64,000 nt of DNA from Pseudofabraea citricarpa (lineage: Eukaryota; Ascomycota; Leotiomycetes; Helotiales; Dermateaceae): positions 3,286,001-3,350,000 of the forward strand of contig JAPWGK010000002.1 of NCBI GenBank assembly GCA_029641185.1. Direction: 5' to 3'. Positions within the stretch are counted from its first letter, which is position 1, and each line of letters begins with the position of its first letter. A model generated the notes under the pieces. It had not been told where the DNA came from. It made no database searches and worked only from the letters and a program-made list of their open reading frames with translations. The translations under genes were made by a program, and so were the position numbers. This document shows positions 46,932 through 60,941 of this stretch, piece by piece.

Positions 46932-47715
46932 CTAAGATGATGCTGCAATAATCTTCTCGGCCATCTCAACCAGAGTCTCTGACATGACATCCATCTCTCC
47001 AAAAATATCAGTGCAGGGGAATTTCTCTAGTACTGAGCAGTAAGCAGTTTTAAATCTATGAATTCTGTGTCAGTCATGAACTTGCAAATATGAATTCCAA
47101 TTGAGACATGACATACCCAAGCTGCTTAGCAGATGATACGTCCCACATGTGCGCGGCTGCAAACCAAAGCTGATCACCTCCTTTCAAGGCTTCGTATGTC
47201 GGTCTATATGAATTGAGGTCCGGCTTTCCTACACCTATGGAGTCGCAAGATACCAAGTGCTCAGTTGGCATAACAATTCCAGCCTTTGTAAAATACCCAG
47301 CAACGCGATTGAGATCTCCGGCTGTCAAACCACGAACAGTAAACCCAGCTGCACGCAACTTATCGAAACAAGCTGCAGTATCGGGCCGGACTTCAAGTTC
47401 CATGTATCCCTTGGCCACCTCGGCAATTTCCTCATCGGTACAGAATTGAAGCGGCTCCTGGATACCTGACATCCAAAGCATGCGATAGAAAATCGAGATA
47501 AATATCTTGTCGAAAGGAACGTAGCGCCCAGTAATACTGAGATAGGTATATTCTCTTTCGCCAGCTTCGATCCACATGTAAATGAGGAGCGAAGGTTTTA
47601 CTCCTTCGGCTCGCAAGCGATCTCCCATGACACCGTCGAGTGAATCGATCAGCTTATCGTAAGACACGCATGTTCCAACAATGTCGAAGATGACATTCTT
47701 TGATCCCGAAGCCAT
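46932..47715 (-). CDS. Haloacid dehalogenase-like hydrolase, type II
   Basis: Two exons, 47715-47117 and 47055-46932, give 240 residues. The join makes SSAKQLGFKTAYCSVLEK, as in this family. HAD hydrolases of the 2-haloacid dehalogenase type use an Asp nucleophile in FDIVGT (Asp11, where DxxGT is usual) and a C-terminal GVGKPDLNSY-type Lys loop, with AAHMWDVSSA closing the site. The helical cap spans about 15-95. The substrate may be a 2-haloacid, but many fungal members are of unknown substrate. The final exon codes for the usual helix. Promoter side faces the DUF3445 gene (450 bases apart). Confidence 0.87.
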
Positions 47716-48166
47716 AATATAACTTGATGTTCAAAGTCAAGAATACAAGACAGTTTTGTGATGTTAGTGGGGTCGTAAGTAGATGTTCTAGGATAATCAA
47801 ATAAATAAGTGGGATGCAGCAAGTTGTAGAAAAGTCGAAGAATTCTAAGAGTAGTTATATATTTATTGTGTTAACTTTGAATCAGCGTAGTCCAAGTCAT
47901 TGAACTAGACCTCCTTTGGGTTCACATCTGATTGCGTACGCATGCCGAGCCGGTAACCTGCGGCGGCAGCGCCATTGGCGCTGCCGCCCACCCTTGAGTG
48001 GGTAGTCTTTTTTTCTTTTTCATAACGAGTTAACTAAGCCACAACTTTTGTGTACCAACAAAAGTTTGTTTTTATTTTACTTCTATTGTTTTTCTATCGA
48101 CATCTTTTGGTCAATATATATACTGCCTGGCTGTCTTTTAGGTGTGATTGCACTGCTCGAAGCAAT
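47716..48166. promoter_or_regulatory. Divergent promoter region between hydrolase and DUF3445 gene
   Basis: 450 bases between two divergent starts. It contains a perfect GC-rich hairpin (separate entry) in otherwise AT-rich DNA. Confidence 0.5.
47962..47988. repeat. Perfect 12-bp inverted repeat, GC-rich
   Basis: GGCGGCAGCGCC and its reverse complement GGCGCTGCCGCC flank a 3-base ATT loop. A second, weaker inverted repeat (CCCAC..GTGGG) follows directly at about 47988-48003. It lies between divergent genes. Possible cruciform, terminator-like hairpin in RNA, or the end of a small transposon. Confidence 0.9.
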
Positions 48167-49584
48167 ATGTCGAACATACGGTTGTGGTTAGAAAGTTTTT
48201 TGGGCCTCAAAGGCTTTCAAGCAGTTTTAATACTCAGCGTTATAATCTATTTTTTTTGTCAGGATATGGTCCGCTAGAAAAAAAGCTGCTGTAAGTGAAC
48301 AACCACTCAGATAAACGGAACATATGCCTCTGGGCTTGATCCAAATAGTATATCGGGTTTTGTTGTTAGATTCATGGCATAACTAGAGAATTAGACGAAT
48401 CTCAGAAACTAATTGATAACAGACCCAGCCCACTGCTGTCGCTTCTACCCACAGTGTACCAGGAAAAAAGCTAATAGCCATCAATACTTACCCACCAGTT
48501 GAGAGCCTTCCAGAATTTAGATGGGAAGACACTCCTCCACTTCAAATCCGACCCTTTAAGGCAAAATACAATCTCACAATGGGTATGTCGATTCAACTGG
48601 CTAGGGTTATCCTTGTCTGAACTTAAGCAGCAATCAGCAAATCAAACGTTTCAGAATTACTCGAAATTGACAGGAATTATCTACAACGTATAATACTCCG
48701 CAAACAGCTTCTTGCTGACAAGAAAGAAATCTGCCTCGCAGTTAATATCCGTGCAAAACCAGCAATAGACGAATTCTACTGCTGGATGATTGGCACATAT
48801 TTGCCAACAAGATTTCCTCTCATGTTCAAAATCGTAAAACCATCAAGCATGCTGAACATGGCGACAAGAAGATCAGTGCCAATTAAGCCTCCGAAGTCCC
48901 CAGACGAGGCACTTCAGATTCTCGGTGAGACGATTGAGGATGATCTCAATTTTCTCCTACCATCTGAAGACGGGGACGGATATTCGCTACAAGCAACTGT
49001 AGCATGTTTTCCAAATGGCTTTGATATGGGACAGAAGCTAAATATGAAGTTACGAGACATACATATCGGTGTCCCATCATATAAGGAAAAGCTCGAAAAA
49101 AGCATGGATCGCTTCTTTGAGAAAATCGAAACAGGTACCTTCGTGAAACGAGCAAATGTAAGCACAAGAAAAACTCCCCACAGACACAAACCAGCTAGCT
49201 AAAAGACATCTCCGTGGACTGTTAGCATGTCTCCAGAGCTATTTGTAATAACTGGTAGTCATAATTATGCCAATGATGATGGAAAGTCATGTGAGATCGA
49301 TCCCGAAGTCGTGAGTACGTTCCATTGATAATCACTAGCTTACCACAGTTCAGACATTTCTGCGTTGCGAAAGACAAGTTCTACATAGACTTCCTCAAAC
49401 CAAGGCACTGTTACTCACAACAAGAACGTATCTCACACCACTGGCCGAGGTTATAGCGGAAGGCTCTGCTCAAGATATGATAACTGCCATCGATGGACTA
49501 AAGGCAGGAAATGCCCCTGGTATGCATTTTTATAAAAAAGGGAGTGTATGGGGGGAAAGTGTCAAAGCTTATTTAAGGAGATAA
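48167..49584 (+). pseudogene. DUF3445 (haem-dependent oxidative N-demethylase-like) gene with probable one-base frameshift
   Basis: Five exons: 48167-48290, 48455-48582, 48631-49157, 49206-49310 and 49354-49584. Exons 2-5 form a complete DUF3445 protein: INTYPPVESLPEFRW, ...YNLTM, EIDRNYLQRI, FPLMFK, DDLNFLLPSEDGDGY, CFPNGFDMGQKLNM, SYKEKLEKSMDRFFEKI, WTVSMSPELFV, FLRCERQVLHRLPQTKALL, AIDGLKAGNAPGMHFYKKG and a stop at 49582-49584. The family binds haem and removes methyl groups from amines in characterised members. Exon 1 has an ATG and a membrane-anchor helix (FQAVLILSVIIYFF), but after an 8-T run at 48250-48257 the frame closes with TAG, whereas the +1 frame (GYGPLEKKLL) continues correctly into exon 2. 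One extra T would give an open 371-residue protein. This can be a sequencing error, a real disabling mutation, or an alternative start past this exon. Confidence 0.7.
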
Positions 49585-50024
49585 GTGGCACTTCTTCTCC
49601 GGGGTACACTGCAAGCAGCCAGGGCCATATTTAGTACTACATTAGCCAAGTTAGTTGATATATCCATGATGAGAAATCAAGACTCTCGATGCAAGTGATA
49701 TCAACAAAATTATTGCATTCTGGTAGATGTATAACATCTCCCGGCTCAAACTCATTTGCCAGGTACTAGCTCCTAATAACTGCTAACTTACTGTTAACAA
49801 TTGATCTGTAATAACAGAATACCCGGGAGCAAGGCGTGTTTGAAAACTCGGCTTGTAAAAAGTCACGTTGCCAGCCCCCATTTCTGCATAGATAAGCTTT
49901 TAGGAGATAGGGTTCCTGGAGACACAGAACCCCACAAAACCAGACTGTCTTGCTTGCTTCAACCTCTTCCTACCTTTAGCATTCTGGAGACATGCTTGCA
50001 GTGCGTGTTCATATACGCCTACTC
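49585..50024. other. Short spacer and leader of the regulator gene
   Basis: 3' flank of the DUF3445 gene and upstream of the Zn2Cys6 gene on the same strand. No supported gene; the frame at 49801-50028 has no family content. Confidence 0.5.
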
Positions 50025-51743
50025 ATGATGTCCAGCCTATCCAACATTAACGATGGTATTGTCACGTTTGTAGTCTCATCGCATAATAGCACCCAGGTCC
50101 CCGAACGAAAGTCTGGCACGGTATCAAGCAGGCGGCCAGGTATTACAAGGCAGCGTGTAGGTTGTTTGACATGTCGGTATAGGTGAGTCTTGTCAACTTT
50201 TTCTATTTTCACGACTAAGCGCGGGTTGTGCTCCATGGGTTTTATGGCCTCACTCACGTAAAGAAACTGAATTGTTAATCGTCTGGTAGGCGAAAGAAAT
50301 GTGATAACGTATATCCAATTTGTGGACACTGTATGCGACTGCACCTGGTCTGCAAACGAGACAGTCCCCGAGAGCTGTTTTCAGGAACAAACAAGCCGAC
50401 AGGCACCGATGCCTCATATCATTGTCCTGATGATCCGCATATAACTGGTCTGAGACAAACCAACATTGCCATATCTAGAGCCCCTGATACCTCTAAGCTC
50501 GGAGACTATTTGGGTTCAAGTAATGGATCCGATAAGCGACGCATGTTGACATATTATACGCAAGTCCTTGCTGGCCTGCTCACCACAAACCACGACAATA
50601 ACTCCTTCCTGTCTGGTACATTCCTGTATTCTATTTTAGTCACAACTGCTCACATCCTTAGTTTTCTTGCCTATGGCGATGGACTCTACGCCTCTTCAAA
50701 AGTCACTTGTCGCCTGGTCATCAGCACATCTAGCCTGTTACTCTAAAGAGCATCTTGTCACATTCTTGAACCACCGGGCATCTGCACTTTCTATGATGGC
50801 AGTCAAGATCACCAAGTTGAGAGAATCTTTATCAGAGGCCGAAGTAACGCTGGCCACTTGCCTTGTACTTTGCTCAATGGAAATTGCCTTTGGGGATACA
50901 AGAGACTGGTACCATCACCTCCTTGGCGCATACCAAGTAATTATGACAATGAGCCGTACTGGCACAGGGGGGGCTTCATTACTAGGACCAGAATGCTTTG
51001 CACATTCTCCCGATGGCAAATGGCTGCTAAGAAATTTTGCCTATCATGACATTCTTGGAAGCCTCACATCGAATCAGCCTCCTCTCATCTCAGGCCGCTA
51101 CTGGTTAAGCGACGAAGCTAATGTTGTTGATTCCTATATGGGATACAGCGCTGAAGTGTTAGCTATCATGTCTGAAATATGCATGTTAGATCCAGAGGGT
51201 AAGGATGATAGCACCTTGAACCTTCCACAGACCAGCTTCTGGCGTGTTGCAAACGAGTTGGAAAGGCAGCTAAGAGAATGGAACTGTCCCGAGAAGGTCG
51301 ATTCCTGCTTGGTAAATCTGGCAGAATCCCACCGCAGCACAGCGTTAATTGCACTCTTTCGGAAGCAACAGTTACATTGCTGGATTCCAGCCAACAAAGA
51401 AGGCCATAAACTATCTGATCTGAAGCACCGAATTGCAGAGGAAGTGCAGAAGACCTTGGACCATATCAAAGAAATTCCAATCGGGTCTCTACCAGAATCA
51501 GGAACTCTATTTCCTCTATTCATTGCGGGCGGAGATGCGACGGATAGCGAGCATATAAAGTTCGTGCGCCTGCGGCTCGGAGCCTTTTTACAATTTAGAC
51601 ATTTCGGAAATATCGCACGAGCTATGGATGTGTTGGAGGACTTGTGGAGGTTGAGATTTAGTGGGGTGAAAGGACCCAAGGAACGCGAGGTGGATTGGAT
51701 GGATGTACTGAGGACGAAAGGCTGGAAGTTGATGTTGTCATAA
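50025..51743 (+). CDS. Zn2Cys6 binuclear cluster transcription factor
   Basis: Three exons, 50025-50182, 50290-50615 and 50662-51743, give 521 residues. The DNA-binding cluster is split by intron 1 and becomes complete after joining: C-x2-C-x6-C-x6-C-x2-C-x6-C (CLTCRYRRKKC, then CGHC, then C), with the usual Arg/Lys-rich loop. A regulator domain of the fungal-specific type follows (AHLACYSKEHLVTFLNHRASALSMM, LRNFAYHDILGSL, then ALIALFRKQQLHC). Regulators of this type control nearby catabolic or secondary-metabolism genes. It follows the DUF3445 gene by 440 bases on the same strand, so it may control the neighbourhood. An in-frame ATG at 49992 would add 11 residues. Confidence 0.9.
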
Positions 51744-52700
51744 TAATGTCTGCATTCAAGTGTTACGGCCATCGGGAATTTGAGGTTGGTGGTTTGGATG
51801 GTTTGGCTAAACGTGTATTTTATGATGGTCAAGTAGCAAGCACCAACATGGCGCGAGCCGGTTCCCTCGCTCGCACCCCGTCCCGTCAAACCTCCTCTTT
51901 CCTTCAACAATCAATTAGCTATATGCAACATGCAACGCGCAACGCGCAACACGCAACAATCACTTCACCCTGCCACCTGATCACGAACAAGCCCCGGACT
52001 GCGTCGACCTTCTGGATCTAGAGCAGCTTCTCAATTGAGATATCGCGGTGCTTGGAGGACGGTCGGTGGCTTTACTGTCATCGGCGGGGCGAATTCTTCT
52101 CAATAACCCAAGCCAAGATGCTCGACGCTGCTCTGGCCGTTGGCCGCTGGCGTGATAGAGCCAAGGCGCAGGCTTTGTAAAGTCTTGTTGCTTGCCATGG
52201 CAGCAAGAAGCTCCTTCCTAATCCGAGGCTCTGGCTGGTGTCTTGGGAGCAGATTCGCAATCGTGATTGCAACGCTCGCCCGCCTTTCGAGTGGCTCGGG
52301 AGCCGCCACAATCTGCTGTGTCCAGTTTGTGTCCAGTACCTTTCTGCGGGCACCAGGGGCCTTCCTGTAGCAGTAAGAGTGCCCAGGATGATGCGCAGTG
52401 CCGAGAGCTTGGAGCAATATCAGCGAGATAAAGCTTGCGGGTGCAGCGAAAACAAGACGCTCACGCTAGCTGTCTTTAAGCTTAATCCATGGCTATCAAC
52501 CCCCCGGAACTCTACCATTATTGGGCACACGAGCACGATGAACATCGGATGCGCTCCACTTGCTCTTTCGTCGCCGACAGTGAGGGAGGGAGCGAGCGAG
52601 GGGGACTGCCAGGAGGCTCAGGGCCAGCTCCATGGCCGGGTAAGCTACCCCAGCATGTCTGCATATTTTTGTCACCTGCGCTTGTTAATTGCTGCAGAGC
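51744..52700. other. GC-richer spacer with a heptamer repeat
   Basis: Between the regulator and the aminopeptidase. From about 52080 to 52650 base composition is GC-richer than the surrounding DNA, with long but unconserved frames on both strands (52100-52417, 52238-52879). A heptamer repeat is at 51925-51957. No gene is supported. Confidence 0.45.
51925..51957. repeat. Heptamer repeat (GCAACGC)4.7
   Basis: GCAACAT, GCAACGC, GCAACGC, GCAACAC, GCAAC in tandem. Confidence 0.85.
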
Positions 52701-52707
52701 TATATAA
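52701..52707 (+). promoter_or_regulatory. TATA box of the aminopeptidase gene
   Basis: TATATAA, about 105 bases before the ATG at 52812, a usual distance for a regulated fungal gene. Confidence 0.65.
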
Positions 52708-52811
52708 GATGGAGGGACTGCTGCCCGTGAGCCTGGCCCTTGCCCAGGAGCTTCTGCCCATCTCTTCCTGTGTACGGTACCCTCTGCTCAAAAGTGTGTC
52801 TTCCAGTCAAA

Positions 52812-54630
52812 ATGAAGTTCCCCGGCGCTCTCGCGACTTTAGCAGCTCTTGCTCCCGTCTGTCTGGCGGAGGCAATTGAGGAGCGTGCATTGCCACTTGT
52901 CCAATCTGTAAGTTTCTCACTCAATTCAAACAGGGCAATTCTGTAGAGACGTAGAGGGAGAAGGTCCGCCGGACCCTCAGCCAATATTCAGAACCATAGT
53001 TTGCTCGGTTGCGCATCACTCAAATGATGCAATTGCAATGGTCACTCGCTAACAATCGGCTTCTCAGAACCAACTGCGCAGAGTGCTTCTTAGATCCGAA
53101 CTCCTTAAGAAGGCCAACACTCTTGAAGGGCTTGCGTATGCCACTCCTGACAGGAACCGCGTTATTGGTAGCCCAGGACATGCCGCAACTATTCAATGGC
53201 TCGTTGACACCGTGACCGCTCTTGATTATTACGATGTCACAACTCAGGCCTTTACTGTGCCGCAAGGAAATTCAACCCTCGTCGTGGATGGCACACCTTA
53301 TGGTTCTCAATTGATGACCTTCACTCCTGCTGGTAACCCAGTCGCGCCTCTAGTTGCCGTCGCAAACCTAGGATGTGACCCAGTAAGTAGATCTGACTCG
53401 ATATATACAATAGTGTCAATCTAACCCATATAGGCTGATTACCCAGTCGAGGTTGCGGGTGCCATTGCCGTCATCTCCCGTGGAACTTGCGAGTTCGGAC
53501 TCAAATCTGCTCTCGCAGGAGCCGCTGGTGCTGTTGGTGCCATAATTTACAATAATGTGCCTGGCGGACTTTCAGGTACGCTTGGCCAGGAAACTCGTCC
53601 AGAGGGGCCTTACCCTCCAACCGTTGGCATCTCTCAGGAGGATGGTCTTGCACTTGTCGCCTTTCTCGATGCTGGCGAGGTTAGTGGGGACTTGACCATC
53701 AGTTTATACAACGTTACAACGTAAGTAACATTTCCTAATAAAACGGAAGCCAATTACGTACTGAGCATCTTCAGGTACAATGTCATTGCTCAGACAAAGG
53801 GCGGCGATCCAGAGAATGTTATCCATGTTGGAGCACACTCAGATTCTGTTGCTGCTGGTCCAGGAATCAACGACAACGGCTCGGGCTCAATTGGTCTGCT
53901 TGAGGTCGCCACTCAGCTTGCCAAGTTCAGCGTTAACAATGCTGTTCGATTTTCTTGGTGGAGTGCGGAGGAATCTGGCCTCATTGGCGCTACTAGATAC
54001 GTTGAATCTCTTTCTCAAGAGGAGCTTGATAAGATCCGACTTTATCTCAACTTTGACATGATCGCGTCTCCTAACTTCATCTACGGTATATATGATGGCG
54101 ATGGATCCGCCTTCAACCTCTCTGGGCCACCAGGAAGTGCCGAGGCCGAGAAGCTTTTCGAAGATTACTTTACCAATGAGGCTGGTTTACCATGGACCCC
54201 AACTGAGTTCAGCGGTCGCTCCGATTATGGCCCGTTTCTCGACGCTGGCATTGCATCTGGTGGCCTATTCACTGGTGCTGAAGTCCTGAAGACCGAGGAA
54301 GAGGCTGCTATATTTGGTGGCGAAGCTGGTGTCGCTTATGATGTAAACTACCACGGCCCTGGTGATAATGGTAAGCTGGCACCTGTTCAGAACACTGTAG
54401 TCATGCGCTAACAGTACGTAAAAGTCGCCAACCTCAATGTTGGTGCTTTCATTCAGAACACCAAGGCTATCGCCCATGCTGTTGCCACCTACGCCCTTAG
54501 TTTCGACAGCTTACCAGCCAAGACTACCAAGAGAGAACTTCGCAAGGATTCGTTCAAGATTCCAAGAGAATTCACTGAGCCTCATGCCCACAGCCATGGA
54601 CACGGTTGTCTTGATAACTTGTTCGCTTAG
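52812..54630 (+). CDS. Secreted leucine aminopeptidase, M28 family with PA domain (Lap2 type)
   Basis: Five exons, 52812-52907, 53068-53382, 53434-53720, 53775-54370 and 54425-54630, give 499 residues. A signal peptide (MKFPGALATLAALAPVCLA) starts the protein. A protease-associated domain lies at about 120-240 (VISRGTCEFGLKSALAGAAGAVGAIIYNN in part). The M28 zinc site is complete: His in HVGAHSDSV, Asp in GINDNGSGS, the Glu-Glu of WSAEESGL, Asp in LNFDMIASP, and His in NYHGPGDN. The last intron was placed to join GDN to VANLNVGAF, as in the family. The C-terminus is His-rich (HAHSHGHGC). Secreted enzymes of this type cleave N-terminal residues from peptides outside the cell for nutrition. Seven potential N-glycosylation sites are seen. 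Confidence 0.92.
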
Positions 54631-55829
54631 GTGCCTAATCTTTTGTCTATCGCACGATGAAGAGATTTGGAGTGAGATAAAAAGGTGTATTAACATGAAA
54701 GTAATGCATGAGGAAGAGTTTCAAAGATGTTCTCTTCGTTTCTGTATATAAATTCACGAGATGCTAAAAGAATATGAGATATGAATGACGAGATAAAGAA
54801 GTAATAGCTCTTTAATCTTGGTCTTAAGTTGTGACATGTGAAGTTGTGTGGCATATTCTATCCCTATAAATAATGAGTCCTAAATTAGTCCTTATCATAT
54901 ATGCCTTGATGAAATCTCGATCCGCTCGCTTTAGGTCTCTCTTTCAAGGTGAAGTTGGTGACTTTATTTGTATGATTATTTATTAATTAAATATGTATAA
55001 ATAGGGAGCAGAGATGGGAGAGGAACGTGGGAGCCTAAGGCCAAACACAAAAGATATAACTCAAAATAAGTACTAGGTAGGGAACATAAAAAATAAAATA
55101 AAAATTAACAAAATGTCAGATGGCATCCGACACTTGATAGGTCACCTGGTTTAGTTTGTCATGTTTGACAGTTTATCAAGCTATAAGCTCTTGTGACTCT
55201 CCATAGCTAGCTCTGTAGCTCTCCCTAATATAACCTCGTTTATTATATGATTGATATCCATCCATTCGTGAGCACCTTTAATAGAAAACAAAAGAGAATT
55301 GGTTCACCTACTCAATTCATGTGACGTTGGTTCTTTTTGTCATTTACCTACTGGTATACCTATATTCTTGTTGTCGCTTACGAAGAACAGCATTGGCATA
55401 GTCTGCCATGTCACAATTCATTAATCATCCCACACTCTAGCAGCTGTTAAAACCGCATGCCTAGGCTATAAATTAAGAGAGCATGATTGGATATGATTAA
55501 AGATTTCCCGGGTTAATTTTCGTTGCATGTCTAACCGCAAGTACTTTATTCCGAAGGGTTTAGAAAATGGGCAAATTGAGTAAGGCTGTACTCACGGAAA
55601 AGACAACCCCGAATTTTCTGTGCTGTGTTACCTAGACCTTTAGGTGATATACTACTTCAAAATTGTGGAACTGAAGTGATGTATGATATGGTATTCATTT
55701 CGGTATCTGTATGGTGGTATTGTTACATAGAAGTCAAGCAAAGCCTTTCTTGCTCGAAATCCCCTGTGCACTCTTAACCTCGAATTTATGCCATGGCGCC
55801 AATGTAAGAAATCATAATTAGACACGAGA
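54631..55829. other. AT-rich gene-free spacer
   Basis: 3' flanks of the aminopeptidase and of the converging RPT4 gene; no supported gene. Confidence 0.55.
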
Positions 55830-57178
55830 TCAAAGCTTCTGGTACTCTAGTTTGCCCTCTAGCTTTTTTGTCTCCGCCACCTTTCGAACAGCTTTGTTGA
55901 AGTCATCTTGGTTGACTGCATCCCGGTAGTCTTTGATGGCGAATAGACCACTAATCGTACGGTTAGTAAGGTACGGCCAAAGGGACAAAAGAAGATTGTG
56001 TTGTACTTACGCTTCGGTCACGACGTTTCTTAGATCTGCACCATTAAGGCCATCACTCATTTTCACCACACTCTCGAAGTCGACCTCGCCCTCAATAACC
56101 ACACCAGCAGCATGGATCTTCATGATCTCGAGACGACCAACCTCATTTGGCAGCGGTATTTCAATCTTTCTATCCAGACGTCCTGCCCTTAGAAGCGCCG
56201 GATCAAGAGTATCGGGTCGATTCGTAGCCATAATGATCTTGGTCTTTCCTAAGTAGTCAAATCCATCCAGTTGATTTAATAACTCCATCAACGTTCTCTG
56301 AATCTCGCGATCTGCTGATGTACCTTCTGAAAATCTTCGTCCTCCAATGGCATCGATTTCGTCCATGAAGATAATGCAGGGCTCATGCTCCTTCGCATAT
56401 CCGAACATTTCTCTGATTAAACGAGCTGACTCTCCGATGTACTTGTCAACAATGGCAGACGACACGACTACCAGACGGTCAGTTAAGGCTCAAATCTAGG
56501 GCCTGTGGTTTCCTTACCCTTCAAAAAGTTTGTCTCCAGGCTGCTTGCAACAGCTCTCGCAAGCAGGGTCTTTCCGGTTCCAGGAGGGCCATACAAGAGA
56601 ACACCTTTCGGAGGCTTGATGCCAACTCGCAAGAACAGCTCAGGGTTCTTGAGGGGGAGTTCGATGACTTCTCTCAACTCTCTGATTTGTTCATTCAAAC
56701 CACCAATTCCACCAAAACTGACTTGGCCTGGATCTTCCAAAGACATATTATAAACCAGCGGGTCAACTTCTCGAGGCAGCATTCGCATTATAGTTAGAGT
56801 GGTCATGTCAAGCGCTACTCTTGTTCCCTGCTTCAGCTTTGCTCTGTCGACCTTTGACCTACATCCAACGACATATCGGGGACCCGATGATGCTTTGACA
56901 ATAACTGTACCAATAAAACGTCAGCAATGCAGATCTCATGTAGGTGCAGACTGGACAAACAGCTACTGACATCGTTCTTCATCGAGTTGCTTCAAAACTT
57001 CTCCTATGATTTGCCCCACACTCTGCAAAGCCTTGATATTGTCCTCGGTATGGTCGAAATCCTTCTGTAGTCCCTTGATATCTATCCGCAGAGCCTTGAG
57101 CTTTGCCTCCCATTCTCTCGATTCGAGTAGCTTAGCTTTGAAGGAGGCCAGCGCATGTTGTCGTTCTTCATCGGCCAT
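55830..57178 (-). CDS. RPT4: 26S proteasome regulatory ATPase subunit Rpt4 (PSMC6)
   Basis: Four exons, 57178-56971, 56904-56518, 56467-56011 and 55950-55830, give 390 residues. The N-terminal coiled coil ([21 protein letters not shown]) and an OB-like region ([17 protein letters not shown]) precede the AAA+ domain. Walker A GPPGTGKT is at about 175-182, Walker [10 protein letters not shown] follows, then the [18 protein letters not shown] region, sensor [12 protein letters not shown] and the arginine fingers in [16 protein letters not shown]. These are the distinctive Rpt4 sequences. The C-terminus is the usual YQKL-ending tail. Intron 1 has a less common GTCAGT donor; the joins keep frame. 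It unfolds substrates for the 20S core, whose beta-6 subunit is also encoded in this window. Confidence 0.94.
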
Positions 57179-60396
<3,218 letters not shown>

Positions 60397-60941
60397 TTGG
60401 TTGAGGCAGAGTAGGGGCAGAAAGGGCTGCGCGATAATATTGCTATGATTGCACGATGGGAAAACAAAAGAAATCAAACAGAATGAATGATGTTTCCAAA
60501 TTAGTTTGACATGTGGCGCCAGTGAAAAATGTGTGAAACAGAATGTGTGATGTTGCAAAAAACCAGGCAATCCGCAGAAGGGGCACAACCATCTCTGGAT
60601 TTATTTCTGAAATACATCTCAGAAGTTGATGGACCATACTCTTTACTTTGACGCAGCAGAACTCTTTGGGCATCAAAAAGTTGGCAGGGTTGCAGGTTGG
60701 GCTATACGGGTAATTCGTTTTAGGTAGAAAGTAGAAAGCACGTGAAGCCAGTCAAGCGAGAGGGGACACCCGAAGTCGCCCTTTCAGCCCACATCATCTA
60801 CCCACCACACATTCAAACAACTTTCTCATTTCTCCCTCTCCAACCCATTTTCAAGTAGAACAAGACTCACAGAGCCATCCCCGCACATTCTATCTTTAAT
60901 ACGAGTTCAGAAAGCCTTCTCAATCCACCTACATTTTCAAA
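60397..60941. other. Spacer between enolase and eIF3j
   Basis: 3' flank of enolase and promoter of the eIF3j gene; AT- and C-rich blocks, no gene seen. Confidence 0.5.

Noticed and set aside
47940..48003. Helitron 3' end
   Set aside because: A GC-rich hairpin fits, but no CTRR end is found at the proper distance on either strand.
51134..51910. Minus-strand frame of 258 codons opposite the Zn2Cys6 regulator
   Set aside because: Lies antisense to the regulator domain; its sequence is composition-driven.
52100..52879. Overlapping frames on both strands in the GC-rich spacer
   Set aside because: Frames on both strands are open because of base composition; none has family content or matches the downstream gene's leader.
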